A stretch of DNA of 64,000 nt, taken from contig JADJGZ010000001.1 in NCBI GenBank assembly GCA_016707785.1, positions 124,001 through 188,000 of the forward strand, given 5' to 3'. Positions 24,948 through 33,578 of this stretch are shown here, in pieces. Made by a program: the position numbers and the translations under genes. Numbering within the stretch: the first letter of the stretch is position 1; every line of letters starts with the position of its first letter. Under the pieces are notes generated by a model. That model made no database searches. It saw only the letters and a program-made list of their open reading frames with translations, and was not told the DNA's origin. This DNA is from Bacteroidales bacterium (lineage in GTDB: Bacteria; Bacteroidota; Bacteroidia; Bacteroidales; UBA4417).

Positions 24948-26996
24948 TTACTTCTGGATTCGAATCCTGGCATCAACAGCAACTAATTGTTTCATATTGC
25001 CGATAAGTGGATTTAGATCCATTTCCATGATTTCAGGAGCAGCTTCGCAAAGCGCTGAAACCCTGCTGATAACTTCTGCATAAAGATCCTCATTGATGCC
25101 TTCCTGGCCCCGGATACCTCGGATAATGCCATAACTCTTGAGACGCTTAATCATCTGTGATGCCTGAACTGCAGAAACGGGGGAAAGTCCTGATTGAATA
25201 TCCTTCAGTACTTCAATATAAATCCCACCCATTCCACAGAGTATCATGTGCCCGAAATTCGGCTCATAGTTGGCTCCCACATAAACATATTGTCCGGTAA
25301 GCATAGGTTGGATCAGGATGGCTGTGGTTTCAGGAATAACTATCATCCTTTCAAATTCAGAGGCTACCTTATCGAAATTATCCACATTGAGGGCAACACC
25401 GCCAACATCTGACTTATGCACTGGCCCTACAACTTTCATTACCACAGGAAGTCCCAGTTTGCTGGCTGCACGAATGGCTTCCTCCTTACTGTTCACAACA
25501 GCTTCACCGGCCCTTGGGATTCCGGCTGCATCCAGTAATTCCTGCACTTTTTCAGGGTGAAGGTATCCGGATTCATTATCGTTGATAATCATCCTGATTT
25601 TATCAACATCAACTTCAGGTAGCAGAGTAAATTCCTCAGCAGGGGCAGGGGTATTGAATACTTTGCACAAGGCATTGCCGAAAACCACTTCATCAGGAAA
25701 GTTAATCCTGCCCAAAGAGAGGAAATAGTCGATTTCGTTCTTAACATTGATAATGGATGGTAAAATAGGGTAGATGGGCTTGGAACAGCTTCTCATCTTT
25801 TCATCCAGTAACTTGTAAACATCATACACCTCAAATAATCCCGGACTGCCAAAGATTACCGCCATGGCATCGATGTTATCGAATTTCTTATCGCAGTATT
25901 CAATGATTTCACCCAGTTGCTCCGCTGTCCCTGTAGCCAGGAAATCGATAGGATTGGCAACGGATGATCCGGGGAAAAGTTTTTCCAGGAGTTCGGGGCT
26001 TTCCAGTTTTGGGATTTCAAGGCCTCCTGAAGATAGCGCATCTGTAAGCATCACAGCAGGCCCGCCGGCATGGGTAATGATGGCAATATTCTTTCCTTTT
26101 AGCTCTTTATGCATGAAAATAGATGCTACAGCTGCCAGTTCTTCCCTTCCATAGCAACGTACAATACCGGCTTTGCGGAATAGTGTATCCACTGCCACAT
26201 CGGGGCTTGCAAGGGCTCCTGTATGTGAAGAAGCTGCCCTGCTGCCTGCCGAAGAGCTTCCGGCTTTGATAGCAGCAATTTTACAGCCTTTCCTGATTAG
26301 CGATGAGGCGTGTTTTAGTAACATCTGTGGTTTGTTTACACTCTCCACATACAACAGCTTGATTTTCGAACTTTTTTCAGGATCGAAGGTCTCGTCCAGG
26401 TGTTTCAGGATATCTTCCACACCCAATTGAGCACTGTTTCCTACCGAATAAACACTTGAGAAAGTGAGTCCTTTAGGCATGGCAGCTTCCATAATGAAAA
26501 CTGCAGTTGCACCTGAACCTGAGATAAAGTCGACGCCCTGAGAATCCAGTTTAGGAATAGGAGTAGTAAAAACAGAGGTATGAAACGGATTCATCATTCC
26601 AATGCAGTTAGGCCCTATCAGGCTTGCACCATATTGATTGCAGGTATTAACAATCTGCTCCTCAAGCCTGGCACCTGCTTCACTTTCCTCATGAAAACCT
26701 GCAGAAAGGATGATAAATGCCCTTGTTGACTTCTCCCTTGCAAGAATCTCAACAGTTTCAGGACAAAATCTTGCAGCTATAGCAAGAATGGCCAGGTCAA
26801 CCTGTGGCAGTTCTGATACTGAAGGATAGCAATCCAGTCCCTGTATGCTGCTTTCCTTTGGATTGACAACATATAAAGGCCCGTTGAAATGATGGTCCTT
26901 GAGGTTTTTCAGGACTTTTCCACCAGGTTTGGTGATATCGTTTGAGCCACCGACAATAACAATGCTTTTAGGTTGGATGAGCTGAGGGCTGATCAT
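24948..26996 (-). CDS. ADP-forming acyl-CoA synthetase (acetate-CoA ligase family)
   Basis: Single-chain ADP-forming acyl-CoA synthetase of 682 residues, which converts acyl-CoA, ADP and phosphate to acid, CoA and ATP. An N-terminal CoA-binding Rossmann domain (about 5-130, SIVIVGGSNDITKPGGKVL) is followed by succinyl-CoA-ligase-like domains with the phospho-histidine in SSHTGALA (His258). A C-terminal ATP-grasp domain (about 465-680) contains LGLPVVMKVVGPVHKSDVGG and AVDARIRI. It is cytoplasmic. In anaerobes this enzyme conserves energy from acyl-CoA made by 2-oxoacid:ferredoxin oxidoreductases such as the one at 7-10 kb; that link is metabolic inference, not synteny. Confidence 0.92.
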   Translation of the reverse strand: MISPQLIQPKSIVIVGGSNDITKPGGKVLKNLKDHHFNGPLYVVNPKESSIQGLDCYPSVSELPQVDLAILAIAARFCPETVEILAREKSTRAFIILSAGFHEESEAGARLEEQIVNTCNQYGASLIGPNCIGMMNPFHTSVFTTPIPKLDSQGVDFISGSGATAVFIMEAAMPKGLTFSSVYSVGNSAQLGVEDILKHLDETFDPEKSSKIKLLYVESVNKPQMLLKHASSLIRKGCKIAAIKAGSSSAGSRAASSHTGALASPDVAVDTLFRKAGIVRCYGREELAAVASIFMHKELKGKNIAIITHAGGPAVMLTDALSSGGLEIPKLESPELLEKLFPGSSVANPIDFLATGTAEQLGEIIEYCDKKFDNIDAMAVIFGSPGLFEVYDVYKLLDEKMRSCSKPIYPILPSIINVKNEIDYFLSLGRINFPDEVVFGNALCKVFNTPAPAEEFTLLPEVDVDKIRMIINDNESGYLHPEKVQELLDAAGIPRAGEAVVNSKEEAIRAASKLGLPVVMKVVGPVHKSDVGGVALNVDNFDKVASEFERMIVIPETTAILIQPMLTGQYVYVGANYEPNFGHMILCGMGGIYIEVLKDIQSGLSPVSAVQASQMIKRLKSYGIIRGIRGQEGINEDLYAEVISRVSALCEAAPEIMEMDLNPLIGNMKQLVAVDARIRIQK

Positions 26997-27211
26997 AGGC
27001 TTTTATTAATCAAGGGTTTGATAATCAGTAAGATCGTCACAATTTTTTAGGAAGAAGCTTCTGAAATTCAAAGCGAAATTAGCAAATTATACTCATGCTT
27101 TGCAGAATTTGCTGCTTAGAAAGAGTTATACTTAAAAGAAGAAACTGTACATCAGATGACTAATAGTAAACCTGTTTCGGTTCTGTATTGATCAGATGGC
27201 AAAAGCTGCTA

Positions 27212-27985
27212 TTATTTCATTTTCCTGATTCGGGGGAAAAAGGGTGGAACCAAAGCAGCATATTCTTCCCATTCGGCCTTTCCCTGGTACTTTTTTTCAA
27301 GCATCGGCACCCCTGATACATACCTTAATAATATGAACATGATCACAGGACTGATGATGGTAAAAAAACCATCCACTTCCGGGATCGCTATCAGCCAGAT
27401 TCCTGTCCAAACAATAAATTCGCCAAAATAATTAGGGTGGCGGGTAAATTTCCATAATCCTTTGGTCATCAGTACTCCATTGTTGGCGGGGTTCTGCCTG
27501 AACTTTCTCAGCTGATAATCACCAATGCTTTCGAAAAGGAATCCGAAAAGAAAAATAAGGGTACCCATTATTTCAGGAAAGCCTATACTGCCGTCAGGGG
27601 AGGAGTTAACCAGGATAACAGGCGATGCGATGATCAGCATCAGGGCACCCTGAAGCATGAAAATCTGCAGGTAACTTCTGAGAAGGAATAAGGTCCAGGT
27701 CTCCCTCCAGTTTCTATACCTGAAATCCTCACCTTTCCCACGGTTCCTGAAATAGATGTGCATGGATAGCCTTAATCCCCATATCACCACCAGTGAATTC
27801 AAGAGAATGTGTTTGGCTGTGTAAACCTGATCTACCATTAATCCGGAAAAACAAATCAGGATAAATCCAATTCCCCAGAAAATATCAATAATAGAATTGT
27901 CCTTTTTCATTGTTGCCAAAAGGAATAGAAAGCTCATCATGCAGAAAATGAGCAAAGCTGCGAGGGTAAAGTGTTCCTTAAACAT
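27212..27985 (-). CDS. DUF1295 / steroid 5-alpha-reductase-like membrane protein
   Basis: Polytopic membrane protein of 257 residues in the DUF1295 family, related to steroid 5-alpha reductases and isoprenylcysteine methyltransferases. The signature is in the last third: GLWKFTRHPNYFGEFIVWTGIWL (about 172-194) and the tail YVSGVPMLEKKYQGKAEWEEY. About seven helices are visible. Bacterial members are of uncertain substrate, possibly reducing an unsaturated lipid or isoprenoid with NADPH. It stands alone between gaps of about 215 and 470 bases. Confidence 0.88.
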   Translation of the reverse strand: MFKEHFTLAALLIFCMMSFLFLLATMKKDNSIIDIFWGIGFILICFSGLMVDQVYTAKHILLNSLVVIWGLRLSMHIYFRNRGKGEDFRYRNWRETWTLFLLRSYLQIFMLQGALMLIIASPVILVNSSPDGSIGFPEIMGTLIFLFGFLFESIGDYQLRKFRQNPANNGVLMTKGLWKFTRHPNYFGEFIVWTGIWLIAIPEVDGFFTIISPVIMFILLRYVSGVPMLEKKYQGKAEWEEYAALVPPFFPRIRKMK

Positions 27986-28454
27986 AGCGGAAAGATAAAT
28001 ATTTTTTGTTTTATATTGGAAGATGTTTGATGTCTAATATTTGATTTTCGGATTACGGATTTTTGGAATTAAGATTTAGGATTTGCTACTTGGATTTGGT
28101 TCTTGAGATTTGGTCCACCGGGATGTTTTGGTACTTGATTTGGAATTGGTTTGAGATTTGACTTGATTTTAATTTTGAGCGCGCCCAAAAAAAAAAACCC
28201 CCTTTTTCATTTGGAATTTGGTTCTTGATTCTGGAACCTGAATTATTTGATTTAGGAATTTTGCATTTACATTTTCATTCTGCGGCCGGGGGGGGCATTT
28301 GTCCCCAAGGGGGTTTTCGATTTTCCCAATGGTTGATGTTTGGCCTCACAAAACACTCAACGTAATTAATATCTGCATTGCATTTTAGCATTTTCAGGGG
28401 TGGGCAAAATAATCGTAATTTTGGCCTTCATTCTATAAATCAGCACTGGTCCTG
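27986..28454. other. Gene-free gap with GGATTT words and homopolymer junctions
   Basis: The stretch at 28020-28265 consists of degenerate words such as GATTTCGGATTACGGATTT and TTGGATTTGGTTCTTGAGATT, with no coding potential. Two abrupt homopolymer blocks interrupt it: an 11-base A run, five C and five T (28187-28207), and an eight-base G run (28288-28295) with a second G run at 28309-28313. These may be assembly artefacts. A promoter box for the galactanase gene lies at 28416. Confidence 0.6.
28416..28423 (+). promoter_or_regulatory. Bacteroidota -7 box for the GH53 gene
   Basis: TAATTTTG matches TAnnTTTG exactly, 31 bases upstream of the ATG at 28455. Confidence 0.5.
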
Positions 28455-29672
28455 ATGAAAAGCTTCCTGCTTCTGTCCTGTCTCGCACTTTTCCTGCTTT
28501 CTTCCTGTACAAAGAAGACAGATGACCCTGTAATTCCTGATCCCACTGATACATCTGACAAGGTATTTTATACACTGGATAAGTTCTGTATGGGAGCCGA
28601 CCTTTCTTATGTTAATGAAGTTCAGGATCATGGTGGGATTTACCGCGACTCCGGGAAAATTGTTGATCCGTACCTGATTTTCAAAAACCATGGATGTAAC
28701 CTGGTGAGGATCCGGCTGTGGAATCACCCGCTTTGGACAAAGGAAGTGTATGGTGCTGAAGGAACTCAAATGTACAGCGACCTTGCTGATGTGGAAAAAT
28801 CAATTCGCAGGGCTAAATCTTTAGGAATGGGAGTGAACCTCGATTTTCATTATTCTGATACCTGGGCTGATCCATCCCATCAGGATGTCCCTTCTGAATG
28901 GCAATCCATCAATTCACTGCAAGTACTCAAAGATTCAGTTTATCAATTCACATATCGAACCTTAAAATATCTTGATAGTCAGGGACTGATGCCAGAGATG
29001 GTACAGATAGGGAATGAAATCAACTGTGGTTTATTGATAACTTCAGCCCCGGCAGCTTTCCCTGATTTAAATGCATGTAACGGCAACTGGGAGGCCCTGG
29101 GAGAAATTCTGAATATGGGAATAAAGGCTGTAAGGGATGTTTCCTCCCAGTCAGCCATCAAAACTCAGATCATCCTTCACATTGCGGAACCCAGGCATGT
29201 GGAATGGTGGTTTGACCAGGTTATACAGCAAGCGAAAGTAACAGATTTCGATATTGTGGGATTTTCATACTATCCATTATGGCATACGGATACTCCTTTG
29301 GCTAATGTTGGCAATGCCATTACCCGCTTTAAAAACCGATACCAACGAAAGGTAATGGTGGTTGAAACGGTCTATCCCTGGACTATTCAGGGGGCTGATA
29401 ATTATATAAACCTGTTTGGTAATCAACCGGCCATTGCTGGTTATCCCTTCACTGAAAAGGGTCAGTATGATTTTTATGTAGCCCTGACTGATAAAGTGAT
29501 AAAAGCAGGAGGTGACGGGTTAATGGTTTGGGAACCTGCTTGGATCAGTTCAGAATTAAAGACACCCTGGGGGAATGGATCTTCCTGGGAAAATGCTACA
29601 TTTTTCGATTTTGAAGGAAACACAAAAAAAGGGATAGATTTTATGACCTATCCCTATCAGTTTCCTGAATAA
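28455..29672 (+). CDS. GH53 endo-beta-1,4-galactanase lipoprotein
   Basis: Surface or periplasmic glycoside hydrolase of 405 residues, family GH53, which cleaves beta-1,4-galactan (arabinogalactan type I) from pectin. A lipoprotein signal ends at Cys18 (LLSSC), then a short Pro/Asp linker. The (beta/alpha)8 barrel begins FCMGADLSYV, with HGCNLVRIRLWNHP typical of the family. The acid/base is Glu188 in MVQIGNEINCG and the nucleophile Glu304 in VMVVETVYPW. The C-terminal GGDGLMVWEPAWI motif is also conserved. It has its own promoter box and no SusC/SusD neighbours, so it is not part of an obvious polysaccharide utilisation locus. Confidence 0.93.
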   Translation: MKSFLLLSCLALFLLSSCTKKTDDPVIPDPTDTSDKVFYTLDKFCMGADLSYVNEVQDHGGIYRDSGKIVDPYLIFKNHGCNLVRIRLWNHPLWTKEVYGAEGTQMYSDLADVEKSIRRAKSLGMGVNLDFHYSDTWADPSHQDVPSEWQSINSLQVLKDSVYQFTYRTLKYLDSQGLMPEMVQIGNEINCGLLITSAPAAFPDLNACNGNWEALGEILNMGIKAVRDVSSQSAIKTQIILHIAEPRHVEWWFDQVIQQAKVTDFDIVGFSYYPLWHTDTPLANVGNAITRFKNRYQRKVMVVETVYPWTIQGADNYINLFGNQPAIAGYPFTEKGQYDFYVALTDKVIKAGGDGLMVWEPAWISSELKTPWGNGSSWENATFFDFEGNTKKGIDFMTYPYQFPE

Positions 29673-29688
29673 TATATTGATGTGAGTG

Positions 29689-29979
29689 CTATTTCATCAT
29701 AACAGAAACTACCACAGTCCCTGGTCCGCCATTTACACCCAAAACAGGGCTGCAGTCGTTGATGAATTTAGGTTTCTCACCGGTAAGCTGCTCCAGCTGA
29801 TTAGCATACCACTGAGCAGAAGATGCGTTTCTGATATGAGAAATGGCATATCCCCAGAATTGCTGGCTGGCTATTAAAGAATCAATTTCCTTCATTACCC
29901 GTTTCATACTGCCGGCTTCACTGAAAGCTTTTCCAAAAGTATCTCCCTTACCTTCTTCAGTCATGGTAATGATAGGATT
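29689..29979 (-). pseudogene. FakA-FakB fusion, C-terminal DegV fragment (third frame)
   Basis: C-terminal piece of the DegV/FakB domain, about 96 codons from NPIITMTEEGKGDTFGK to the stop. It contains the helix KRVMKEIDSLIASQQF and the terminal VLGVNGGPGTVVVSVM strand that closes the fatty-acid pocket in DegV proteins. It is in a different frame from the middle fragment. Reading GGC AAA GTG CTT GGG TTA AAT CCT, with two A residues added at about 29978-29993, restores one continuous protein. It cannot function alone. Confidence 0.75.
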
Positions 29980-30391
29980 AACCCAAGCACTTGCCCATCA
30001 TTCCTTTTGAATAACTAAGTCTTCCACTCTTCACCAGGTATTTCACAGTCTTGGCACTGACCAGAATCCTGGATTTTTTGTTCCATTCCGGAATCAGGGC
30101 AGTGATCTCATCGTGACTCATTCCGTTCTCAATGGCTTCAGCTACCCTTAGAACAATAAGTCCCAATGCAGAAGAAACCCTGTTGGAATTATGAACTGAA
30201 ATCCGTTTTCCAGATTGTTCGCTTACAGCTTTTGCAGCCCTCTCACTATTTGAGAAAGTGCCGCTGAATGCATGGCTGATATGGATACCAATGGTGGACT
30301 CATAGTGGGTGCCAAGGAATGAGTAGCGATTGATGAAATCCTTGTAAGAAGGTTGTGCAGTGGTAGGATAAACAGGGGAGGTGTCGAGTAA
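29978..30391 (-). pseudogene. FakA-FakB fusion, middle DegV fragment (second frame)
   Basis: Middle part of the DegV/FakB domain, about 137 codons. It includes the fatty-acid-binding signature PTTAQPSYKDF (conserved TSQPS motif), the IHISHAFSGTFSNSERAAKA motif and KSRILVSAKTVKYLVKSGRLS. It continues the first fragment after a frame change near 30388-30395 and is cut again by a TAA near 29978. Both breaks can be repaired by adding A residues to short A runs. Confidence 0.75.
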
Positions 30392-31553
30392 GATTATAGA
30401 ACTTATCGGACGAAATAGTGGTGTTATCAAGGAAATGACTGCTCCCAACATGCAAGCTTAAAGGAACAATATGAATCTGGTATTTTTCAATCAGTTCCTG
30501 CGGAATGTCGCTGGTTGAATCGGTAAGAAGTGCAATAGGCCATTTGCGGTTATGGGCAATATCACTTTGCATTACCATATCATCTACTTTCTGATAGGTA
30601 ATCGAAGCTCTTTTGCCAACAATATCAAACAGTGCAATAGGATCATCGGAATGGATGTGGAAACGGAGTTTCTTGTCCGAACCGGCAACCACCATAGAAT
30701 CACCCATACCTTCAATCGACTTGCGGATGCTGTCCTTGTTTTCTTTGGGATGGGCATCCAATGAAAGAAGGGCTTCACAGCAATACCTGAAAGTTATCTC
30801 TTCATGAGAAAAAGTGTCGGTGTCAAGAATTGTAATTTCATTGGCTGCCAAAGAAACTTTGCGGATGGTCTGGCGATTCTTAAAGAAATCAATCATTCCT
30901 TCAAGAAATAATACAAACCCTTTGGCACCAGCGTCTACTACATTTGCTTTTCTTAAAACTTCAAGTTGAGAAGTTGTGGCAACCAAGGAATCTTTTGCAA
31001 TCTGGAAAGCTTTGATCAGCAATTCAACGAAATCGTCGATCAATTCCTTCATCTTATAAATAAACTCTGCCCATTCCCTGATTACTGAAATCATTGTTCC
31101 CTCAACAGGGTTTGCAATGGCTTCATAAGCATAGGTAACGGCATTGCGGACCGACTTGGCGAAGTTACCCACCGTGAATTCCACTTCTGATTCAATTTCA
31201 TTGCTGAACCCATAAAGGAACTGTGCGAAAATAATCCCTGAATTGCCACGGGCTCCAACAAGGGCGGCTTCAGCAAGAGCTGTAGCAGTTACCTTTATAT
31301 TATCTGTTGGAATTGGGCTGTCAACTATGGAGCGCATCATACTGGCCAGGTTGGTACCTGTGTCAGCATCCGCTACCGGAAAAACGTTGATTTTATTTAT
31401 CAGTCCCTGGTTCTCAAAAACACGCTGTGCGCCTGCAAGGAAAGCATAGTATAAACTACGGCCATCAAGGACTTTAACTAGAGGTTGAATGTTTTCCAAA
31501 TCCTGTTTAAGATTAGATATGAGCGGTGTCTGATGCAAGGAGCACTTCGACAT
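30300..31553 (-). CDS. FakA-FakB fusion: DAK2/FakA part and start of DegV domain (frame-broken)
   Basis: N-terminal part of a natural fusion of fatty-acid kinase FakA and its acyl-binding partner FakB/DegV. Residues about 30-225 are a DAK2 kinase domain, with metal-binding aspartates in NVFPVADADTGTN and the GARGNSGIIFAQF helix. Residues about 245-335 match the FakA C-terminal domain (GDSMVVAGSDKKLRFHIHSDDP, YQKVDDMVMQS). The DegV domain begins ALLTDSTSDIP. The sequence is meaningful to about 30395, after which this frame is nonsense. The ATG at 31553 is chosen because a promoter box lies just upstream, between it and an earlier ATG at 31595. It should phosphorylate exogenous fatty acids by family; kept intact it would have about 650 residues. 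Confidence 0.82.
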   Translation of the reverse strand: MSKCSLHQTPLISNLKQDLENIQPLVKVLDGRSLYYAFLAGAQRVFENQGLINKINVFPVADADTGTNLASMMRSIVDSPIPTDNIKVTATALAEAALVGARGNSGIIFAQFLYGFSNEIESEVEFTVGNFAKSVRNAVTYAYEAIANPVEGTMISVIREWAEFIYKMKELIDDFVELLIKAFQIAKDSLVATTSQLEVLRKANVVDAGAKGFVLFLEGMIDFFKNRQTIRKVSLAANEITILDTDTFSHEEITFRYCCEALLSLDAHPKENKDSIRKSIEGMGDSMVVAGSDKKLRFHIHSDDPIALFDIVGKRASITYQKVDDMVMQSDIAHNRKWPIALLTDSTSDIPQELIEKYQIHIVPLSLHVGSSHFLDNTTISSDKFYNLTRHLPCLSYHCTTFLQGFHQSLLIPWHPL

Positions 31554-31571
31554 TTCAATGAAAACAAAGTG

Positions 31572-31579
31572 CAAAGTTA
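31572..31579 (-). promoter_or_regulatory. -7 box for the FakA-FakB fusion gene
   Basis: On the minus strand TAACTTTG matches TAnnTTTG exactly, 18 bases upstream of the ATG at 31553. It lies downstream of the alternative ATG at 31595, so it supports the shorter start. Confidence 0.5.
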
Positions 31580-31655
31580 ACATTTCCTGATACATGAAAA
31601 TTATTTGATATGTTAAAATCCCTAAAGAGCAGGATTATATTTTTTTGTATTCCGG

Positions 31656-31684
31656 TTTGCTGAAATCAATTTAATGTACATTTG
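31656..31684 (+). promoter_or_regulatory. Bacteroidota promoter of the lipoprotein/TonB operon
   Basis: A -33 element TTTG (31656-31659) and a -7 element TACATTTG (31677-31684) are separated by 17 bases, close to the Bacteroidota sigma-ABfr consensus. The first gene starts at 31729. Confidence 0.6.
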
Positions 31685-31728
31685 CCACCGATATGCATGC
31701 AAATTCTTAACGAAAAATTTATTGATTT

Positions 31729-32607
31729 ATGAAACATCTGGTTCTCTCTGCAATCCTACTGTTGTTTGGAACTGCCATTATTTTTTCAGGTTGTAACAAA
31801 GAGGAAGATCCCATTCCTCCTGTTCAAACCTTCACTACCGGTGCCGGTTATATTTCATCTGATATAGCCCTGCCATTTGCTGATTCCATGTTATTTGGTA
31901 TTCATGTTAAATCCAATGGAACAGATAAACTGGTAAAATTCCAGGTTTATGCCAATGGAACCAATGTAGTGGATTCTACCATCTCAACCCATGATTTCAC
32001 TATTAATATAGGTTCATACAAAACTTTCCTTGATAAAGAAGTATGGAAATTTGTCAGTACTGATATCGCTGGAAATATTGATTCCGATTCTATCACTGTT
32101 ACCGGGAATTTTGGAGAAATCAACAGTTTTTCAGGAATAACTTTAGGTGCCCAAAATAACACTACTGCAAAAGGATTTGTTTCCTTCAGCAATAATGCAG
32201 CAACCACATACACTCAGGATGAAGCATTCAATCACCAGGCAGATATAGATATGTTCTGCTTCTATGAGAATGCAGCATCAGTGAACCTGATGGCTCTTGC
32301 AGCTCCCGGTTCCAACATTAATGGTATTTTTACCGGGGGAACAGCTCCTTCAGAATACACAACGAAGAATGTAACCTATTTTACAAAGACAGACCTGAAT
32401 GCAACACTATTTGATCTGGTTACTAATGATGCCCTTATTGCTGCATCCTTCGATCCGGATAACAAATTCAAAAAAGCCAAATTATTGACTGCTGGTGATG
32501 TATATGCATTTAAACTTGCATCAGGCAAATTGGGGCTTCTCAAGGTGACAAATGTTACCGGTGTTGAAGATGGAAGCCTTGAATTCTCAGTAAAAATTCA
32601 GAAATAA
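31729..32607 (+). CDS. Lipoprotein, first of two paralogues, operon with TonB receptor
   Basis: Exported lipoprotein of 292 residues (lipobox FSG-Cys22, then NKEEDPIPP). The first half looks like an Ig-type beta-sandwich (DKLVKFQVYANGTNVVDST, WKFVSTDIAGNIDSDSI). The second half carries a motif I have seen in Bacteroidota lipoproteins without a firm name: GFVSFSNNAATTYTQDEAFNHQADIDMFCFYE, then alanine-proline-rich loops. The last 30 residues (SGKLGLLKVTNV, GSLEFSVKIQK) are repeated almost exactly at the end of the next gene. It is the first gene after a good promoter. A role in surface ligand binding for the TonB receptor downstream is inferred from operon position. Confidence 0.75.
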   Translation: MKHLVLSAILLLFGTAIIFSGCNKEEDPIPPVQTFTTGAGYISSDIALPFADSMLFGIHVKSNGTDKLVKFQVYANGTNVVDSTISTHDFTINIGSYKTFLDKEVWKFVSTDIAGNIDSDSITVTGNFGEINSFSGITLGAQNNTTAKGFVSFSNNAATTYTQDEAFNHQADIDMFCFYENAASVNLMALAAPGSNINGIFTGGTAPSEYTTKNVTYFTKTDLNATLFDLVTNDALIAASFDPDNKFKKAKLLTAGDVYAFKLASGKLGLLKVTNVTGVEDGSLEFSVKIQK

Positions 32608-32644
32608 CGACTGATTTGGGATGTATACTTTACAACCAATGAAT

Positions 32645-33568
32645 ATGAAGAGGCCGCAAGGTGGAGTTTTCACCTTGTGGCTTTTTTCATTCCTCACTAT
32701 TCTTTCATTGTCCTTTTTTTCCTGCAGCCAGGAGGATAGCCCTGGAAAATCTACCCTGTTCCTTAAAACTGGTGTGGCATATACTGCAAATGGGGCCTAT
32801 GTCCCAATGGGAGGGAAAATAAGGATTGGAATCCAGGCTTCTGGTGGAGGATCCCCTTTAACCTATATCCGGATTGAAAAATCAACCCCATCTGGAACTT
32901 TTACCCAGCTCGACAAAGGCATTTATGTGGGAAATGAAGGATTTGATGAAGATTATATTTTCTCCAAGGATACAAACTCTTTCGAGAGATGGAAAATACT
33001 GGTAATGAATGCCGATCGCGACACAGTTTCTGTGAGTTTTAATGTTTTCAAGGATAGCGGCAGTTCATACGGTGAAATTATATATATACCTTCTATTACT
33101 GTTGGATTGCAGGATAACAGCCAATATGATCAATATCTTGACCTTGAAAACGGGGTCAGCTATAATTCAGCAAATATTTTGGGACATGAAGCTGAAATCG
33201 ATTGGCTGGGTTATTATTATGTTACTTCAGGTTTGCCTTCCCCTTCATTTACCTGCCCGGGATATACAGCTTCCATAGCTTATTATCCCGAAATCGGAAC
33301 CTGGCCCGTTAAATCGTCAACAGTTTACGATTATGTGACTTCCGACAATAACCTGATCTCTTTTCAACAATTTGACGCAGCCGAAAATGACAGCCTGCTC
33401 GTTTCAGGATTCAAACCGGAAAAAGTGAGTGGGAATTGTAAGTATTGCTATACTGGCAAAGTGGTTCCTTTCAAGACCCAATCAGGGAAGTATGGCATGA
33501 TCAAAGTAATCCGCGCAGATCAGTCAGCCGATGGTTCTATGGAATTATCAATTAAAGTTCAGAAATAA
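32645..33568 (+). CDS. Lipoprotein, second paralogue, operon with TonB receptor
   Basis: Lipoprotein of 307 residues with lipobox SFFSC. In-frame ATGs at 32621 and 32639 are alternative starts; 32645 gives the most typical signal peptide (MKRPQGG, then a hydrophobic core). It is homologous to the preceding gene: an Ig-like first half (RIEKSTPSGTF, RWKILVMNADRDTVSV), then NSANILGHEAEIDWLGYYY corresponding to the DIDMFCFYE region, and the same C-terminal SGKYGMIKV, GSMELSIKVQK. A CKYC pair occurs near the end. It is separated from its paralogue by under 40 bases and from the receptor gene by 10. The paired duplication suggests two ligands or two surface subunits. Confidence 0.75.
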   Translation: MKRPQGGVFTLWLFSFLTILSLSFFSCSQEDSPGKSTLFLKTGVAYTANGAYVPMGGKIRIGIQASGGGSPLTYIRIEKSTPSGTFTQLDKGIYVGNEGFDEDYIFSKDTNSFERWKILVMNADRDTVSVSFNVFKDSGSSYGEIIYIPSITVGLQDNSQYDQYLDLENGVSYNSANILGHEAEIDWLGYYYVTSGLPSPSFTCPGYTASIAYYPEIGTWPVKSSTVYDYVTSDNNLISFQQFDAAENDSLLVSGFKPEKVSGNCKYCYTGKVVPFKTQSGKYGMIKVIRADQSADGSMELSIKVQK

Positions 33569-33578
33569 CCTTCCTGAT

